From Caballeronia grimmiae (lineage in GTDB: Bacteria > Pseudomonadota > Gammaproteobacteria > Burkholderiales > Burkholderiaceae), in assembly GCF_000698555.1 (NCBI RefSeq), contig NZ_JFHE01000013.1, forward strand, positions 62,001-126,000: a stretch of 64,000 nt of DNA. The letters run 5' to 3'. Under the pieces are notes generated by a model. It had not been told where the DNA came from. It saw only the letters and a program-made list of their open reading frames with translations, and did no database searches. The translations under genes were made by a program, and so were the position numbers. Below are positions 17,188 through 28,455 of the stretch, piece by piece; the stretch's first letter is position 1, and each line of letters starts with the position of its first letter.

Positions 17188-19191
17188 TCATTTCGGCCCC
17201 GACTCGACCAGCATCACCGGCACGCTGCCGCACCCCGCACTCGATGCAATTTCGATGCCGCGCCACGGCGACCCGTCGCCATGATCGAACGCCATCGGAT
17301 CGATGCGCCGGTCCGGGCGCAGCACGTTGAACGGCCACGACGGCCGCCGCAGCCGTTCGTGCACGACGGAGCCGAGCCAGATGGGCGTCGGCGCGGCGCC
17401 CGGATGTTCGCGCACCGCATAGGTCGTCGGCCAGAAGCGCAGCACGTCGCGTTGATCGGGTCCGCGCGGCGAGCGCGTAAAAACCAGCTTCGACGGCTCG
17501 CCGTTGTTCAGGCGTGGCAGCGCGGGCAGCGCGGTCGCCGGCGCATTCGGCGACACCACCGACATCACGCTTTGCATCGTCACGCCCGTGACTTCCTGCC
17601 AGCCGCGGCTCGCAAGCTGCGCGCGAATCTGCGCGGGCGTGGCGGCCCACTGAACGGTGATCGGTTCGCGCCGGTCGCCATCCAGACTCGACCGGTAACA
17701 GGAAAACCTGCGCCAGACCGTATCCGTCCATTCGATCGGCGTAATGACGACCGTCGCGGGCGGCACGCTATGCGCTTCCGTCTCATCGCTCATTTGCAGG
17801 GCCACGCTCGCGCACACCACCGTGAGCACCGCAAGCGGCATCAGCGGACGCGGCTTCGGCTTGCCCGGATTGCGCCAGACGGCGGTCAGCGCGATCAGAA
17901 ACACCCAGATCGCGGCGAGCGCGGTGCTGCCGAGCGCATCCGAGATGGTGAAGCGGCCGAAGTACAGCCCCGCGAGCGCCACGGCGGTGACGATCCCCGA
18001 TGTCGCCGTCGCGACGAACACGCCCGTCAGCATGCCGACGCGCCGCAGCAGCAGAAACGCGAGAAAGCCATAGATGACGACCGTCGCGGCAAGATGACTG
18101 CTCGGGAACGTACGGCCCGCAGGCGCGAAGGACATCGGCAACGGCTGATGCGTGGTGAAGCGGATCACGGTCACGAGCGCCTGCGAAAACACGACCGCGA
18201 CAAGCCAGTACGCCACGGTGCGCCAGCGCCGCTCGAGAACCATCCACACGATGACCATCGCCGCGAGCGCGAGCAGCGTCGGCATGCTGCCGAGGGCGGC
18301 GGCGGCATCGAGGATGGTATCGGCCCACGTCGACCGGAACGATTGCAGCAGCCGGTAAATCGACGCATCGATCTGCACGAGCGACGATCCGCGCGTCACG
18401 TTCGTGAGCACATAGAAGAACAGCACCGCCGACGCGAGGAGCAACACGGAGATGGCGGCAATCAGCCCGCTCGCCGGATTGCCCGGATCGAGCGCGCGCG
18501 AGACGAGCCGCGCCGCCAGCCCGCGCTTTCGCTGCGACCACGTCAGCAGGCGTTCGCGCGAAGCGACCGTCCATCCTCTCGCATGAGAGACGACGACGCG
18601 AGCGAGATTGAACACGAGCCACGCGGCAGCCGTTGCGATCACCAGAATGACGACGAGCCGCACCGATACCGCGCCCGCCAGTTCGATCGACGCGCCGAAC
18701 ACGACGCCCGGCAGCACATGCAGCGGCGCCCAGATCAACGCGCTCACGACGTTGACCACGAAGAAGCGCGCGGGCGGCATGCCGGAGATGCCGGCGACGA
18801 CCGGCACGACCGCGCGCATCGGTCCGACGAAGCGCGCGAGCACGACGCTCTTCGCGCCGTGGGCTTCGAAATACCGCTTGCCTGCGGCAAGCGCGCCCGG
18901 ATGCCGGCGGAACGGCCACATCTGCGCAAGGGTATCGGCGTAGCGCGCGCCGAACCAGAAACTCACGGCATCGCCGGCAATCGCGCCGAGTATCGCGCAG
19001 ACCATTACCCAGCCGAGATTCAGCGCGCCCGCGCCGACCAGCGCACCGGCGACGAACATGGCGGTGCTGCCGGGGACGAAGGTGCCGACGAAAGCAAGGG
19101 ATTCGAGAAACGACGCGAGCAGGACCACGCCGAGCGACCACTCGGGATGCGCCGACATCAGATGCAGCAACTGGTAGTAAGCATGCTCCAT
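17188..19191 (-). CDS. DedA - PAP2 - LssY C-terminal fusion membrane protein
   Basis: A 667-residue multidomain inner-membrane protein. Residues 1-200 are a DedA/VTT domain with GTFVPGST and ARFVGPMRAVVP. Residues about 245-440 are a PAP2 phosphatase-like membrane domain with motif 2 as FPSSH (363-366 PSSH). Residues about 480-667 are a soluble LssY-like C-terminal domain ending MLVESGPK. PAP2 motif 3, normally with an Arg and a catalytic His before the Asp, reads AGLYFGRFTISD (407-418), so Gly408 and Phe414 occupy those positions and the phosphatase may be inactive. Such three-part proteins are known in Proteobacteria and are presumed to act on lipid phosphates. The gene lies between selB and the small DedA gene, all on the minus strand. 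Confidence 0.85.
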   Translation of the reverse strand: MEHAYYQLLHLMSAHPEWSLGVVLLASFLESLAFVGTFVPGSTAMFVAGALVGAGALNLGWVMVCAILGAIAGDAVSFWFGARYADTLAQMWPFRRHPGALAAGKRYFEAHGAKSVVLARFVGPMRAVVPVVAGISGMPPARFFVVNVVSALIWAPLHVLPGVVFGASIELAGAVSVRLVVILVIATAAAWLVFNLARVVVSHARGWTVASRERLLTWSQRKRGLAARLVSRALDPGNPASGLIAAISVLLLASAVLFFYVLTNVTRGSSLVQIDASIYRLLQSFRSTWADTILDAAAALGSMPTLLALAAMVIVWMVLERRWRTVAYWLVAVVFSQALVTVIRFTTHQPLPMSFAPAGRTFPSSHLAATVVIYGFLAFLLLRRVGMLTGVFVATATSGIVTAVALAGLYFGRFTISDALGSTALAAIWVFLIALTAVWRNPGKPKPRPLMPLAVLTVVCASVALQMSDETEAHSVPPATVVITPIEWTDTVWRRFSCYRSSLDGDRREPITVQWAATPAQIRAQLASRGWQEVTGVTMQSVMSVVSPNAPATALPALPRLNNGEPSKLVFTRSPRGPDQRDVLRFWPTTYAVREHPGAAPTPIWLGSVVHERLRRPSWPFNVLRPDRRIDPMAFDHGDGSPWRGIEIASSAGCGSVPVMLVESGPK

Positions 19192-19230
19192 CGTTCGCCT
19201 CGCCCGATTGAACGGACCCGTGCAGCCGAT

Positions 19231-21159
19231 TCAGACCGGCTCGTGCCAGCGGCTATCGGCGCGCAACAGGTGAAGGTCGCGGTGAAAGCGAGTGTAACCA
19301 ACCCTGTCGAAGAACTCCAAAACCTGTATCGCGCGCTTGCGGCCGAGCCCGGTCGCATCGCGGAACTCGGCCGCGCCGATGGCGTGCGCCACGCCGTCGC
19401 GCGAGCATGCGTTTTGCGCCGCGAGCCGCGCGAGTTCCGCGATGGCTGCGCGCGAATAAAACAGATCGCGCACGACCTGGAACAGGTCGCCGCGCCGCGC
19501 GAGCTTGCGCAACAGGCGGCGCATCGCGTCTTCGGCCGCGCCGTGCTCGCGGGCGAGATCGCGCATCCACGGCGGATCGAAACGCCCGCGCTCGATCGAC
19601 GCCAGCACCGCGCCCGCCAGCGCCTCCTCGGCGGCGTCGAGCGCCACCGTATGCGACGGCACATGCAGCCACGGCCCGCTGCGTGCGATCGCGCCGCTCG
19701 CCACGGCATCGTCGATGATCGCGCGCCACAGCGCGTCGGGCGCGAGCGGCGCGGCCATACGGCGAAGACGCGCGGCGTCGGGGCCCTGCTCGTCGGGGAA
19801 GCGTTCGTGGAACGCGGCGAGCGCATCGGTGAGACGCGCGGCAAGCGCGTTCCAGTGCGATGCGGAGATGAATATCGCCTCGTCGTGCAGGGGCACGCGG
19901 CGCAAGCCATCCGGCAACGCAATCGCTTCGGCCGGCATCCCGCAGAGATGCTCGACGAGCGAGCGCGGAATGCCATACGGCGACTCGTGAAAGAGCGCAT
20001 CGGCGCGGCCGGTGTCGAGCCATGCGGCGAGCCCATCGAGCCACGCACGGCGCTGCGGCGTGCGGCGCTTGCGCGCGGGCGCGAACGGATCGAGCACGCG
20101 CCCGCCGCCAACGGTCCGCGTCGCCTGCGCGTTGCGCACGATGAAGCGATCGCCCGGCAGCGCACACACCGCCTGCTCGAAGACCAGTTGCACGCGCGCC
20201 GCCCGGCCCGCGGCGAGCGAATCGCCTTCGAGCAGCGCGACGTGCGCTACCCGGTGCGTCGTGCCGAGATGCACGTGCAGCGGCGCCCAATGCGTGAGCG
20301 TGATGCCGGCGTCGGCGAGCAGCGTCAGGTCGACATCGAGCCGCTCCGACGCCCGCGCGATCCGCGCATCGACGATCCAGTCGCCGCGCGCGAGCGCGTC
20401 CTTGTCGATGCCCGCGAGATTGAGCGCGCAGCGCTCGCCCGCCCGGCCCGCTTGCGCCGCGCGGTTCTGCGCGTGGATGCTGCGCACGCGCACAGGCTCG
20501 CTGCCGTTCTCGCGCGGCGCGAGCGCGAGCACGTCGCCGACGTTCGCGCGGCCGGCGAACACCGTGCCCGTCGCGATGGTGCCCTGCCCCGACAGCGTGA
20601 ACACGCGATCCACCGCGAGCCGGAAAAAGCCGTCGTCGCGGCGCATCGCCCCGTGAGCGGCGGCGTCGCGCAGATATGCATCGAGCGCGGCGACGCCCGC
20701 ATCGTTCGGGGCGGTGGCGCGGGTATCGAAAAACGGTGCGTCGTGAAGCGGCGTATCGGCGAGCAACGCGCGGATTTGCGCGTGCACGTCGCGCACGCGG
20801 GCCTCGTCGGCGCGATCGGTCTTCGTCACCGCGACCGCGCCCCGCGTCACGCCGAGCAGTTGCAGGATCGCGAGATGTTCGCGCGTCTGCGGCATCACGC
20901 CGTCGTCGGCGGCGATCACGAGCAGCGCGAAGTCGATGCCGCACGCGCCCGCCGCCATCGTATGCACGAGCTTTTCGTGGCCGGGCACGTCGATGAAACC
21001 GAGCATGCCGCCGCCTGCAAGCGGCACATACGCATAGCCGAGTTCGATGGAAATGCCGCGCGCCTTCTCTTCCTTCAGCCGGTCGGTGTCGACGCCCGAC
21101 AGCGCGCGCACGAGCGTGGTCTTGCCGTGATCGATGTGTCCCGCGGTCCCGACGATCAT
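19231..21159 (-). CDS. selB: Selenocysteine-specific translation elongation factor SelB
   Basis: A 642-residue GTPase that delivers Sec-tRNA to UGA codons marked by a SECIS hairpin. The G1 motif [11 protein letters not shown] is at residues 4-14, and the switch and G3 segments [10 protein letters not shown] and DVPGHEK follow. The C-terminal half carries the winged-helix repeats that bind SECIS RNA, ending near [15 protein letters not shown]. The ATG at 21159 overlaps the selA stop (ATGA) and gives the standard N-terminus [10 protein letters not shown]. The length matches the family. Its likely client in this window is the formate dehydrogenase alpha subunit. Confidence 0.97.
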   Translation of the reverse strand: MIVGTAGHIDHGKTTLVRALSGVDTDRLKEEKARGISIELGYAYVPLAGGGMLGFIDVPGHEKLVHTMAAGACGIDFALLVIAADDGVMPQTREHLAILQLLGVTRGAVAVTKTDRADEARVRDVHAQIRALLADTPLHDAPFFDTRATAPNDAGVAALDAYLRDAAAHGAMRRDDGFFRLAVDRVFTLSGQGTIATGTVFAGRANVGDVLALAPRENGSEPVRVRSIHAQNRAAQAGRAGERCALNLAGIDKDALARGDWIVDARIARASERLDVDLTLLADAGITLTHWAPLHVHLGTTHRVAHVALLEGDSLAAGRAARVQLVFEQAVCALPGDRFIVRNAQATRTVGGGRVLDPFAPARKRRTPQRRAWLDGLAAWLDTGRADALFHESPYGIPRSLVEHLCGMPAEAIALPDGLRRVPLHDEAIFISASHWNALAARLTDALAAFHERFPDEQGPDAARLRRMAAPLAPDALWRAIIDDAVASGAIARSGPWLHVPSHTVALDAAEEALAGAVLASIERGRFDPPWMRDLAREHGAAEDAMRRLLRKLARRGDLFQVVRDLFYSRAAIAELARLAAQNACSRDGVAHAIGAAEFRDATGLGRKRAIQVLEFFDRVGYTRFHRDLHLLRADSRWHEPV

Positions 21160-22595
21160 GCGTCCTCGCCTTGCAACTGCGCGATAAACGCGGCTTCGTC
21201 GGCTTCTTCGAGGCAACGCAGATCGAGCCACAACGCGCCATCCGCGATACGCCCGATCACCGGCCGCGGCAGCCCGCGCAGCTTCTTCTCGATGCGGTTC
21301 AACTGCCCGCCCGCACGCTTGCCGCTCGCGAGCCTGACCGTCAGGCCGTAGCTCGGCAGCACGTCGACGGGCAGCGCGCCGCTGCCGATCTGGCTGAACA
21401 TCGGCTCGGTCGCGACGACGAAGGCATCGCCCGTCATGCGTTGCAGCGCGGGCCGGATGCGTTCGGCGGCGAGGCGCATGCAGTCGGCGGGGCGCGTGAG
21501 CAGGCGCAGGGTGGTGAGGCGCGTTTGCAGCGTTTCCGGCGACCGGTACAGCCGCAGCACCGCTTCGAGCGCCGCGAGCGTCAGCTTGCCGACGCGCAGC
21601 GCGCGCTTGAGCGGATGCTTCTTGATCTTCGCAATCAGCTCCTTGCGCCCGACGATCAGACCCGCCTGCGGACCGCCGAGCAGCTTGTCGCCGCTGAAGG
21701 TGACGAGATCCGCGCCCGCCTCGATGGTTTCGCGCACGGTCGCCTCGCGCGGCAAGCCCCATTGCGTGAGATCGACGAGCGTGCCGCTGCCGAGATCGAC
21801 CGCGACGGACACGCCGCGCTCCCGCGCGAGCGGCGCGAGTTCGGCGGTCGTGACTTCCTTGGTGAAGCCGCTCATTGCATAGTTGCTGCAATGGACCTTC
21901 ATCAGCAGCGCGGTTCTCGCGTTGATCGCTTCTTCGTAATCCTTCAGATGCGTGCGATTCGTCGTGCCGACTTCGCGCAGCTTCGCACCGGCGCGGTTCA
22001 TGATGTCGGGAATGCGGAACGCGCCGCCGATCTCCACCAGCTCGCCGCGCGACACGACGACTTCCTTGCGCGGCGCGAGCGCCGACAGCGTCAGCAGCAC
22101 CGCAGCCGCGTTGTTGTTGACGACGGTCGCGGCCTCCGCGCCGGTCAGCTCGCAGATCAGATCGTTGATGAGGTCGTCGCGGTCGCCGCGTGCGCCGGTA
22201 TCGAGATCGAACTCGAGGTTCGCCGGGCGCGTGAGGGCATCGGCCACCGCGCGCACCGCTTCATCGGGCAAGAGTGCGCGGCCGAGATTCGTGTGCAGCA
22301 CGGTGCCGGTCAGGTTGAACACGCTTCTCACGCGGCTTTGCGCGTGCTTCGCGAGCCGCAGACTGACCGCGTGGCCGAGCATGGTGTCGGTGAGTGCATC
22401 GACCGATGCGTGGCCCGCCTGCGCGCCGGCACGCCATGCGTCGAGCGTCGCGCGCAGCATCGCGAGCGTCTGCGTGCGCCCGTAATCGGCGATGAGCGGC
22501 TCGAACACCGCCGACGCCAGCACGCGCTCCACCGATGGCACCCGCGCCATCAGCGCGCGGAGTTCGCTTCCGTCGCCGCCGGTGACGTCGTTCAT
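21156..22595 (-). CDS. selA: L-seryl-tRNA(Sec) selenium transferase SelA
   Basis: A 479-residue PLP enzyme converting Ser-tRNA(Sec) to Sec-tRNA(Sec) with selenophosphate. [17 protein letters not shown] and [10 protein letters not shown] are typical SelA motifs, and the PLP lysine lies in [14 protein letters not shown]. The ATG at 22595 overlaps the fdhE stop (ATGA). Its stop overlaps the selB start, so fdhE-selA-selB form a tightly coupled operon. No selD gene (selenophosphate synthase) is seen in the window and must be encoded elsewhere. Confidence 0.97.
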   Translation of the reverse strand: MNDVTGGDGSELRALMARVPSVERVLASAVFEPLIADYGRTQTLAMLRATLDAWRAGAQAGHASVDALTDTMLGHAVSLRLAKHAQSRVRSVFNLTGTVLHTNLGRALLPDEAVRAVADALTRPANLEFDLDTGARGDRDDLINDLICELTGAEAATVVNNNAAAVLLTLSALAPRKEVVVSRGELVEIGGAFRIPDIMNRAGAKLREVGTTNRTHLKDYEEAINARTALLMKVHCSNYAMSGFTKEVTTAELAPLARERGVSVAVDLGSGTLVDLTQWGLPREATVRETIEAGADLVTFSGDKLLGGPQAGLIVGRKELIAKIKKHPLKRALRVGKLTLAALEAVLRLYRSPETLQTRLTTLRLLTRPADCMRLAAERIRPALQRMTGDAFVVATEPMFSQIGSGALPVDVLPSYGLTVRLASGKRAGGQLNRIEKKLRGLPRPVIGRIADGALWLDLRCLEEADEAAFIAQLQGEDA

Positions 22596-23602
22596 CGCGG
22601 CTGGTCCGCCTGATCCGGTTCGTCGGCCTCGCGCGATTGCTCCGGCCACAGCCACGGATGCGGCGACGCGCGCAGGAAACCCGCATCGCTCATCAGCAGA
22701 TCGAGCGTGAGGCTCGCGAGGTCATCGGCGAAGGGCTCGAAATCGTAGGCCTTGTCCTGATAGCCGATCTTGCGATACGTGCCGCATTCATCGCACGACT
22801 CGGCTTTCAGCGGCGCGTTTCGCGCACGTTCGGCTTTCGCCTGTTCGTCCTCGGCGGATTGCTCGGCGGCGTCCATCGCGTGATAGGCGATGCCCTTGGT
22901 CGAATCGCAATTGGAGCACTTCGCGCGGACGATGTGCCATTCGGTCGAGCACAGGCCGCACTGCACGTAGCGATATCCGTCGTGCGTGCCGCCGATACGC
23001 ACCACGCTGGCCACCGGCATCGTGCCGCAGACGGGGCAGACGCCGGGCGCGTCCACATAGGGGACGTCGCTCATTGCGATGCGGCTCGCGACATCGGTCC
23101 ACAGCACTTGCAGCGCCGCCATGATGAACGGCGCGCCGGCGGGCTCGATGTCCGCGAAACGCAGCGCAAGGATGGCGTCGGCCTGGGCGTCGAGCGCGGC
23201 GGCTTCGGTCGTGCGCAGACGCGCGACGAGTTGCGCGAGCGCCGGCGTCAGCGCGCCCGCCGTCTCGATGCGGTCGAGCAGCATGAACAGCACGTCGCGC
23301 CACGCGGGGTCGCGGGCGTCGGTGAGCGCGGGAACGATAGGCATCGAATGACGCTGATTCAACTCGATGGATTCACGCGACGGCGTCGGCGCGGTGAAAT
23401 CGGCGAGAACGTGCTGTTGAGCATCGGCGAGCACGGCCATCAGGCGCAGATAGCCCGCGATGGGGTTGCTCGCATCGGCGAGCTGGCGCAGACGCGCGGC
23501 GCGCGCACTGAACACCGTCGCGCGTTCCGGCATGCGCAGCCGGGGAATGGCCGACGGATCGAGCGATTCGATCGTGCCGGCTTCGAGTATGCGTTGAACC
23601 AC
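22592..23602 (-). CDS. fdhE: Formate dehydrogenase accessory protein FdhE
   Basis: A 336-residue cytoplasmic maturation factor for respiratory formate dehydrogenases. The family-typical four CXXC rubredoxin-like pairs are all present: CPVCGT, CGLCST, CSNCDS and CDECGT. It is the first gene of the fdhE-selA-selB unit, separated from the upstream structural genes by about 205 bp with a terminator, so it probably has its own promoter in that gap. Confidence 0.95.
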   Translation of the reverse strand: MVQRILEAGTIESLDPSAIPRLRMPERATVFSARAARLRQLADASNPIAGYLRLMAVLADAQQHVLADFTAPTPSRESIELNQRHSMPIVPALTDARDPAWRDVLFMLLDRIETAGALTPALAQLVARLRTTEAAALDAQADAILALRFADIEPAGAPFIMAALQVLWTDVASRIAMSDVPYVDAPGVCPVCGTMPVASVVRIGGTHDGYRYVQCGLCSTEWHIVRAKCSNCDSTKGIAYHAMDAAEQSAEDEQAKAERARNAPLKAESCDECGTYRKIGYQDKAYDFEPFADDLASLTLDLLMSDAGFLRASPHPWLWPEQSREADEPDQADQPR

Positions 23603-23735
23603 TTGGGTAAGTCCTCAGGGTGCCTGGCGCGACGGGCAGCAGCCGCGCGCTCGTCAGCCAAGCATATCAGCTAAATCGAACGCGATCAGACCACGAAAAT
23701 GCGGCCGAACCGATCGCGGATAAGGTCGATCCGTT

Positions 23736-23776
23736 AAAAAAAGAACCGCTCGCATGAGATGAAGCACGAGCGGTTC
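23736..23776 (-). terminator. Rho-independent terminator after the formate dehydrogenase genes
   Basis: On the minus strand GAACCGCTCG (23776-23767) pairs with CGAGCGGTTC (23752-23743) around a 14-nt loop, followed by a run of seven T residues. It lies about 30 bp past the stop of the gamma subunit gene and separates the structural operon from fdhE-selA-selB. Confidence 0.85.
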
Positions 23777-23807
23777 AGTTGACTTCCTCGGCGCCGGATC
23801 AGGACGC

Positions 23808-24458
23808 CTACTTCCCGATGATCTCCTTGAACCACCGCGGATGGTGCTTGCGCGCCCATCCATAGGTGACCGTGCCGCGCACCATCGCGCTGATCGAGCC
23901 TTTGATCCACAGTCCCGCATAGATGTGGATGATGATCGACATGATCAGCACGAAGGCCGTCGCCGCGTGCACCACCGCCGCCAGACGGATGACCGTGATC
24001 GGGAAATAGAACGCGAAATACGCGCGCCAGATCACGACACCGGACGCCAGCAGCAGCAGCAGACTGATGACCATCACGTAGAACACGAGCTTCTGACCGG
24101 CGTTGTACTTGCCGATCTCGGGCAGGCGGTCTTCGCGATTGGCAAGCACGTCGTCGATCTGCTTCATCCACTGGACGTCGCTCTTGTCCATGCGGTTGTG
24201 ATGCCACACGCGCAGCGCCAGCACGAGGAACGACAGGAACATCACGCAGCCGATGAACGGATGCAGGATGCGCGTCCACTGCCCGCCGCCGAGCACGGCG
24301 TAGAGCCAGGACATCGACGGATGAAACATCGCGAGCCCGGACAGCGCGAGCAGCACGAAGCTGATCGCGGTGATCCAGTGGTTCGTGCGCTCGTTCGGCG
24401 TGTAACGCACGATCAGGCGGTTGCCCCGCACGTCGCGCAAATCGCTATCGTGTTTCAT
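23808..24458 (-). CDS. fdnI: Formate dehydrogenase-N gamma subunit, cytochrome b556
   Basis: A 216-residue inner-membrane cytochrome b that passes electrons from the iron-sulfur subunit to quinone. Four hydrophobic segments are visible (about 25-45, 63-83, 125-145, 160-185). Histidines suitable for the two b hemes occur in [15 protein letters not shown] and the last two helices ([17 protein letters not shown]). The ATG at 24458 (MKHDSDL) overlaps the beta subunit gene by 14 bp. It is the last gene of the fdnG-fdxH-fdnI operon. Confidence 0.95.
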   Translation of the reverse strand: MKHDSDLRDVRGNRLIVRYTPNERTNHWITAISFVLLALSGLAMFHPSMSWLYAVLGGGQWTRILHPFIGCVMFLSFLVLALRVWHHNRMDKSDVQWMKQIDDVLANREDRLPEIGKYNAGQKLVFYVMVISLLLLLASGVVIWRAYFAFYFPITVIRLAAVVHAATAFVLIMSIIIHIYAGLWIKGSISAMVRGTVTYGWARKHHPRWFKEIIGK

Positions 24459-25377
24459 TCGAACGCTCCCTTCCCGTGCGTGCATCGTCGGCTTCGCGCT
24501 GCGCTTCTGCTTCCTCTTCCGCCGTCACTTCGTTCGGACCGACACGCGTGTAGTGGAAGAATCCGGCGAGCGCCGCGAGCGCCATGCCGGCGACCGCGAG
24601 CGGCTTCGTCACACCCTTCCAGACCGACACCAGCGGGCTGATCTTCGGGTCCTGCGCGAGCCCGTGATACAGCCCCGGCTGATCGGCGTGATGCAGCACG
24701 TACATCACATGCGTGCCGCCGACGCCGGCCGGGTTGTACAGGCCCGCGTTCTCGAAACCGCGTTCTTTCAGGTCTTCCACGCGATCCGCCGCCTGCTCGA
24801 TCATGTCCGCCTTGGTGCCGAACATGATCGCGCCGGTCGGGCACGTCTTGACGCACGCGGGCTCCTGTCCGACGGCCACGCGATCCGAACACAACGTGCA
24901 CTTGTAGGCGCGGTTGTCTTCCTTCGAGATGCGCGGAATGTTGAACGGGCAGCCGGTCACGCAATAGCCGCAGCCGATGCAGTTTTCCTCGTGAAAATCC
25001 ACGATGCCGTTCGTGTACTGAACGATCGCGCCCGGCGACGGGCACGCCTTCAGACAACCCGGGTCCTCGCAGTGCATGCAGCCGTCCTTGCGGATCAGCC
25101 ATTCGAGGTCGCCCTTCGGGTTCTCGTACTCCGTGAAACGCATCACCGTCCACGAATGCTCGGTGAGATCCCGCGGGTTGTCGTAGACGCCGGTCGTATG
25201 GCCGACGTCGTCGCGCAGGTCGTTCCACTCCATGCACGCCGTCTGGCAAGCCTTGCAGCCGATGCACTTCGACACGTCGATCAGCTTCGCGACGGTGCCT
25301 GTGGCCGGCTCGCGGATTTGCGGCGGCGGCGTGGTGGTGGCGGAGACGCGCTTCACATCGAGTGATTGCAGAGCCAT
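24445..25377 (-). CDS. fdxH: Formate dehydrogenase-N beta subunit, four-cluster ferredoxin protein
   Basis: A 310-residue electron-transfer subunit. Four cysteine clusters for [4Fe-4S] centres are visible: [36 protein letters not shown] and [22 protein letters not shown]-terminal membrane helix (about residues 255-275, [16 protein letters not shown]) anchors it to the periplasmic face. The charged tail after the helix is longer than usual. It starts 9 bp after the alpha subunit stop. Confidence 0.96.
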   Translation of the reverse strand: MALQSLDVKRVSATTTPPPQIREPATGTVAKLIDVSKCIGCKACQTACMEWNDLRDDVGHTTGVYDNPRDLTEHSWTVMRFTEYENPKGDLEWLIRKDGCMHCEDPGCLKACPSPGAIVQYTNGIVDFHEENCIGCGYCVTGCPFNIPRISKEDNRAYKCTLCSDRVAVGQEPACVKTCPTGAIMFGTKADMIEQAADRVEDLKERGFENAGLYNPAGVGGTHVMYVLHHADQPGLYHGLAQDPKISPLVSVWKGVTKPLAVAGMALAALAGFFHYTRVGPNEVTAEEEAEAQREADDARTGRERSNETR

Positions 25378-25386
25378 GTCTCCCCC

Positions 25387-28300
25387 TTATGCCTTCTCGA
25401 CCTTGACCAGGAACGACTTGAACTCCGGCGTCTGCGAGTTCCCGTCGCCCACGGAAGGCGTCAGCGTGTTGACGAGATAACCCGGCTGCGTCAGGCCCTT
25501 GAAGCCCCAGTGCAGCGGCAGGCCGACGGTTTGCACCTTCTTCCCCTCCACGGTCAGTGGTTTGATGCGTTTCGTAACGAGCGCCACGGCGACGATATGT
25601 CCGCGATTGCTCGACACCTTCACGCGGTCGCCCGCGACGACGCCGACTTCCTTCGCCAGGTCCTCGCTGATTTCCACGAACTGCTCAGGCTGCACGATCG
25701 CGTTGAGCTTCACGTGCTTGGTCCAGTAGTGGAAATGCTCGGTCAGGCGATACGTCGTGGCCGTATGCGGGAACTTGTCCGCGGTGCCCAGCTGCGCGCG
25801 ATCGTCCGGGAACACGCGGGCAGCCGGATTGCTCGTGGCGGCCTCGTTGTCCGGGAAGAACGGGTTATAGCCGAGCGGCGTCTCGAACGGCTCGTAGTGC
25901 GCCGGGAACGGTCCTTCGTTCATGCCGTCGCGGGCGAAGAAACGCGCCACGCCTTCCGGATTCATGATGAACGGATTCATCCCGTTCTCGGGCGGCTCGT
26001 CGACCTTGAAGTCCGGTATGTCCGGGCCGGACCACGTCTTGCCGTTCCAGCCGATCAGCTTGCGCGACGGATCGAACGGCTTGCCGTTCACATCGCACGA
26101 TGCGCGGTTGTACAGCACGCGGCGATTCACCGGCCACGCCCACGCCCAGTTGAGCGTCTGGCCGATGCCCGTCGGGTCCGAGTTGTCGCGGCGGCCCATC
26201 TGATTGCCCGCCTGAGTCCACGCGCCGCAATAGATCCAGCATCCGCTCGCGGTCGACCCGTCGTCACGCAGTTGCGCGAAGCTCGAAAGCTGCTCGCCCT
26301 TCTTCGCGAGCACCTTGGTCTTGTCGGCAACGTCGGTGACGTCGGCGAGCGCGCGGCCGTTGAACTCCATCGCGAGTTCTTCCGGCGTCGGGCTTTCCGG
26401 GTCCGCATACGGCCACGTCATCTTGAGGATCGGATCGGCATACGCGCCGCCGTTTTCCTGATACGCACGGCGCAAGCGCAGCCAGAGGGCCGACATGATC
26501 TCGATGTCGCTGCGCGCTTCGCCCGGCGGCTGCGCGCCCTGCCAGTGCCACTGGAGCACACGCGACGAGGACACGAGCGAGCCGCGCTCTTCCGCGAAGC
26601 ACGTCGTCGGCAGGCGGAACACTTCGGTCTGAATCTGCGACGCATCGACGTCGTTGAATTCGCCGTGGTTCTTCCAGAACTCCGACGTCTCGGTCGCGAG
26701 CGGGTCCATGATGACGAGATACTTCAGCTTCGACAGCCCGAGCCCGATCTTCGCCTTGTTCGGCGCGGCGGCGAGCGGGTTGAAGCCCTGACAGAAGTAG
26801 CCGTTGATCTTGCCCGCGGCCATCAGTTCGAAGGCTTGCAGCAGGTCGTACGCCTTGTCGAGCTTCGGCAGGAAATCGAAGCCGAAGTTGTTCTCGGCGG
26901 TCGCGTTGTCGCCCCACCAGGACTTCATGAAGCTCACGTGGAACGCGCGATAGTTCTTCCAGTAGCTGAGCTGGTTAGGCCGCAGCGGCTGGGTCGCGCG
27001 CTTGGTGATGTACTCCTCGTAGTCCTGCTCCGCTTCCATCGGCAGCGTCATGTAGCCGGGCAGCAGGTTCGACATCAGGCCGAGATCGGTCAAGCCCTGA
27101 ATGTTCGAGTGCCCGCGCAGCGCGTTCATGCCGCCGCCCGCAATGCCGATGTTGCCGAGCAGAAGCTGCACCATCGCGCCCGTGCGGATCATCTGCGCGC
27201 CGACCGAGTGATGCGTCCAGCCGAGCGCGTACAGGATCGTGCCGGCGCGGTTGGTCGCGGCGGTCGACGCGAGCATCTCGCAGACCTTCAGGAACTTGTC
27301 GGTCGGCGTGCCGCACACCTTCGTCACCATTTCAGGCGTGTAGGCGGCGTAGTGCTGCTTCATCAGGTTGTAGACGCAGCGCGGATGCTGCAAGGTCGGA
27401 TCGACCTTCACGAAGCCGTCGTCGCCGCGCTCGTAGTCCCAGCTCGTCTTGTCGTACCGGCGCTTTTCGGCGTCGTAGCCGGAGAACACGCCGTCCTTGA
27501 ACGCGAAGTCCTCGCGCACGATGAACGACATGTCCGTGTAGTTCTTCACGTACTCATGCTGGATCTTGTCGTGCGTCAGCAGATAGTTGATGACGCCGCC
27601 AAGGAAGGTGATGTCCGTGCCGGTACGGATCGGCGCGTAGAAATCCGCAACCGATGCCGTGCGCGTAAAGCGCGGATCGACGACGATCAGCCGCGCCTTG
27701 CGATGCGCCTTCGCCTCGGTCACCCATTTGAAACCGCACGGGTGCGCCTCGGCCGCATTGCCGCCCATTACCAGAATCACGTCCGCGTTCTTGATGTCGA
27801 CCCAATGGTTCGTCATCGCTCCACGGCCAAACGTCGGGGCAAGACCTGCCACCGTCGGGCCATGTCAGACACGCGCCTGATTGTCGAATGCGAGCATCCC
27901 AAGACTGCGGACAGTCTTGTGCGTCAGATAACCGACTTCATTGCTGCCCGCCGACGCCGCGAGAAATCCCGTGCTGAGCCAGCGGTTGACCGTCTTGCCG
28001 TCCGGCGTCTTCTCGATGAAGTTCGCGTCGCGGTCAGCTTTCATCAGCTTCGCGATGCGGTCGAGCGCCTCGTCCCACGACATGCGCTTCCACTCGTTCG
28101 AGCCCGGCGCGCGATACTCGGGATGCAGCAGCCGGCTCGGGCTGTGAATGAAGTCGATGAGCGATGCGCCCTTCGGGCACAGCGTGCCGCGATTGACCGG
28201 ATGGTCGGGATCGCCTTCGATATGGATGATGCTGGCCTTTGCGTTTTTGGCGTTGTCGCCGAGGCCGTACATCAGGATGCCGCATCCGACCGAGCAATAC

Positions 28301-28455
28301 GGGCAGGTGTTGCGGGTTTCAGTGGTGCGCGACAGTTTGTATTGGCGGACTTCAGCGAGCGCGGGTGCCGGAGAGAAGCCCAGTGCAGCCAGGCTCGATC
28401 CGGCGAGCGTGCTCGCGGAAACCTTGAGGAACTGTCGCCGTGACATTTGCGGCAT
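25387..28455 (-). CDS. fdnG: Formate dehydrogenase-N alpha subunit, selenocysteine-containing molybdenum enzyme
   Basis: A 1022-residue periplasmic formate dehydrogenase (formate to CO2, molybdopterin guanine dinucleotide cofactor). The N-terminus carries a Tat signal (SRRQFLKVSA, cleavage near ALA), then the [4Fe-4S] motif NTCPYCSVGCGIL. An in-frame UGA at 27865-27867 corresponds to residue 197 in the context NQARV-Sec-HGPTVA, the same position as E. coli FdnG Sec196. Conventional translation would split the gene there. The frame continues unbroken to 25387, and the UGA is followed by a SECIS hairpin. It is the first gene of a three-gene operon for membrane-bound formate respiration. Confidence 0.97.
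27826..27867 (-). promoter_or_regulatory. SECIS element and selenocysteine UGA codon of fdnG
   Basis: Reading the minus strand, the UGA at 27867-27865 is followed 14 nt later by a hairpin with stem GGCA/TGCC and apical loop GGTCT (27846-27842). The GGTCT loop and distance from UGA match the bacterial SECIS recognised by SelB in E. coli fdnG and fdhF. Together with selA, selB and selC in the same window it supports Sec insertion rather than termination. Confidence 0.92.

Noticed and set aside
16729-21351. A 1540-codon plus-strand open frame across the DedA, SelB and SelA genes
   Set aside because: It is antisense to clear selB and DedA genes and is rich in Arg, Ala and Gln with no recognisable motif; typical shadow frame of GC-rich coding DNA.
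25366-28443. A 1025-codon plus-strand open frame antisense to the formate dehydrogenase
   Set aside because: It mirrors fdnG codon by codon, has an Arg/His/Val-rich composition and contains no known motif.
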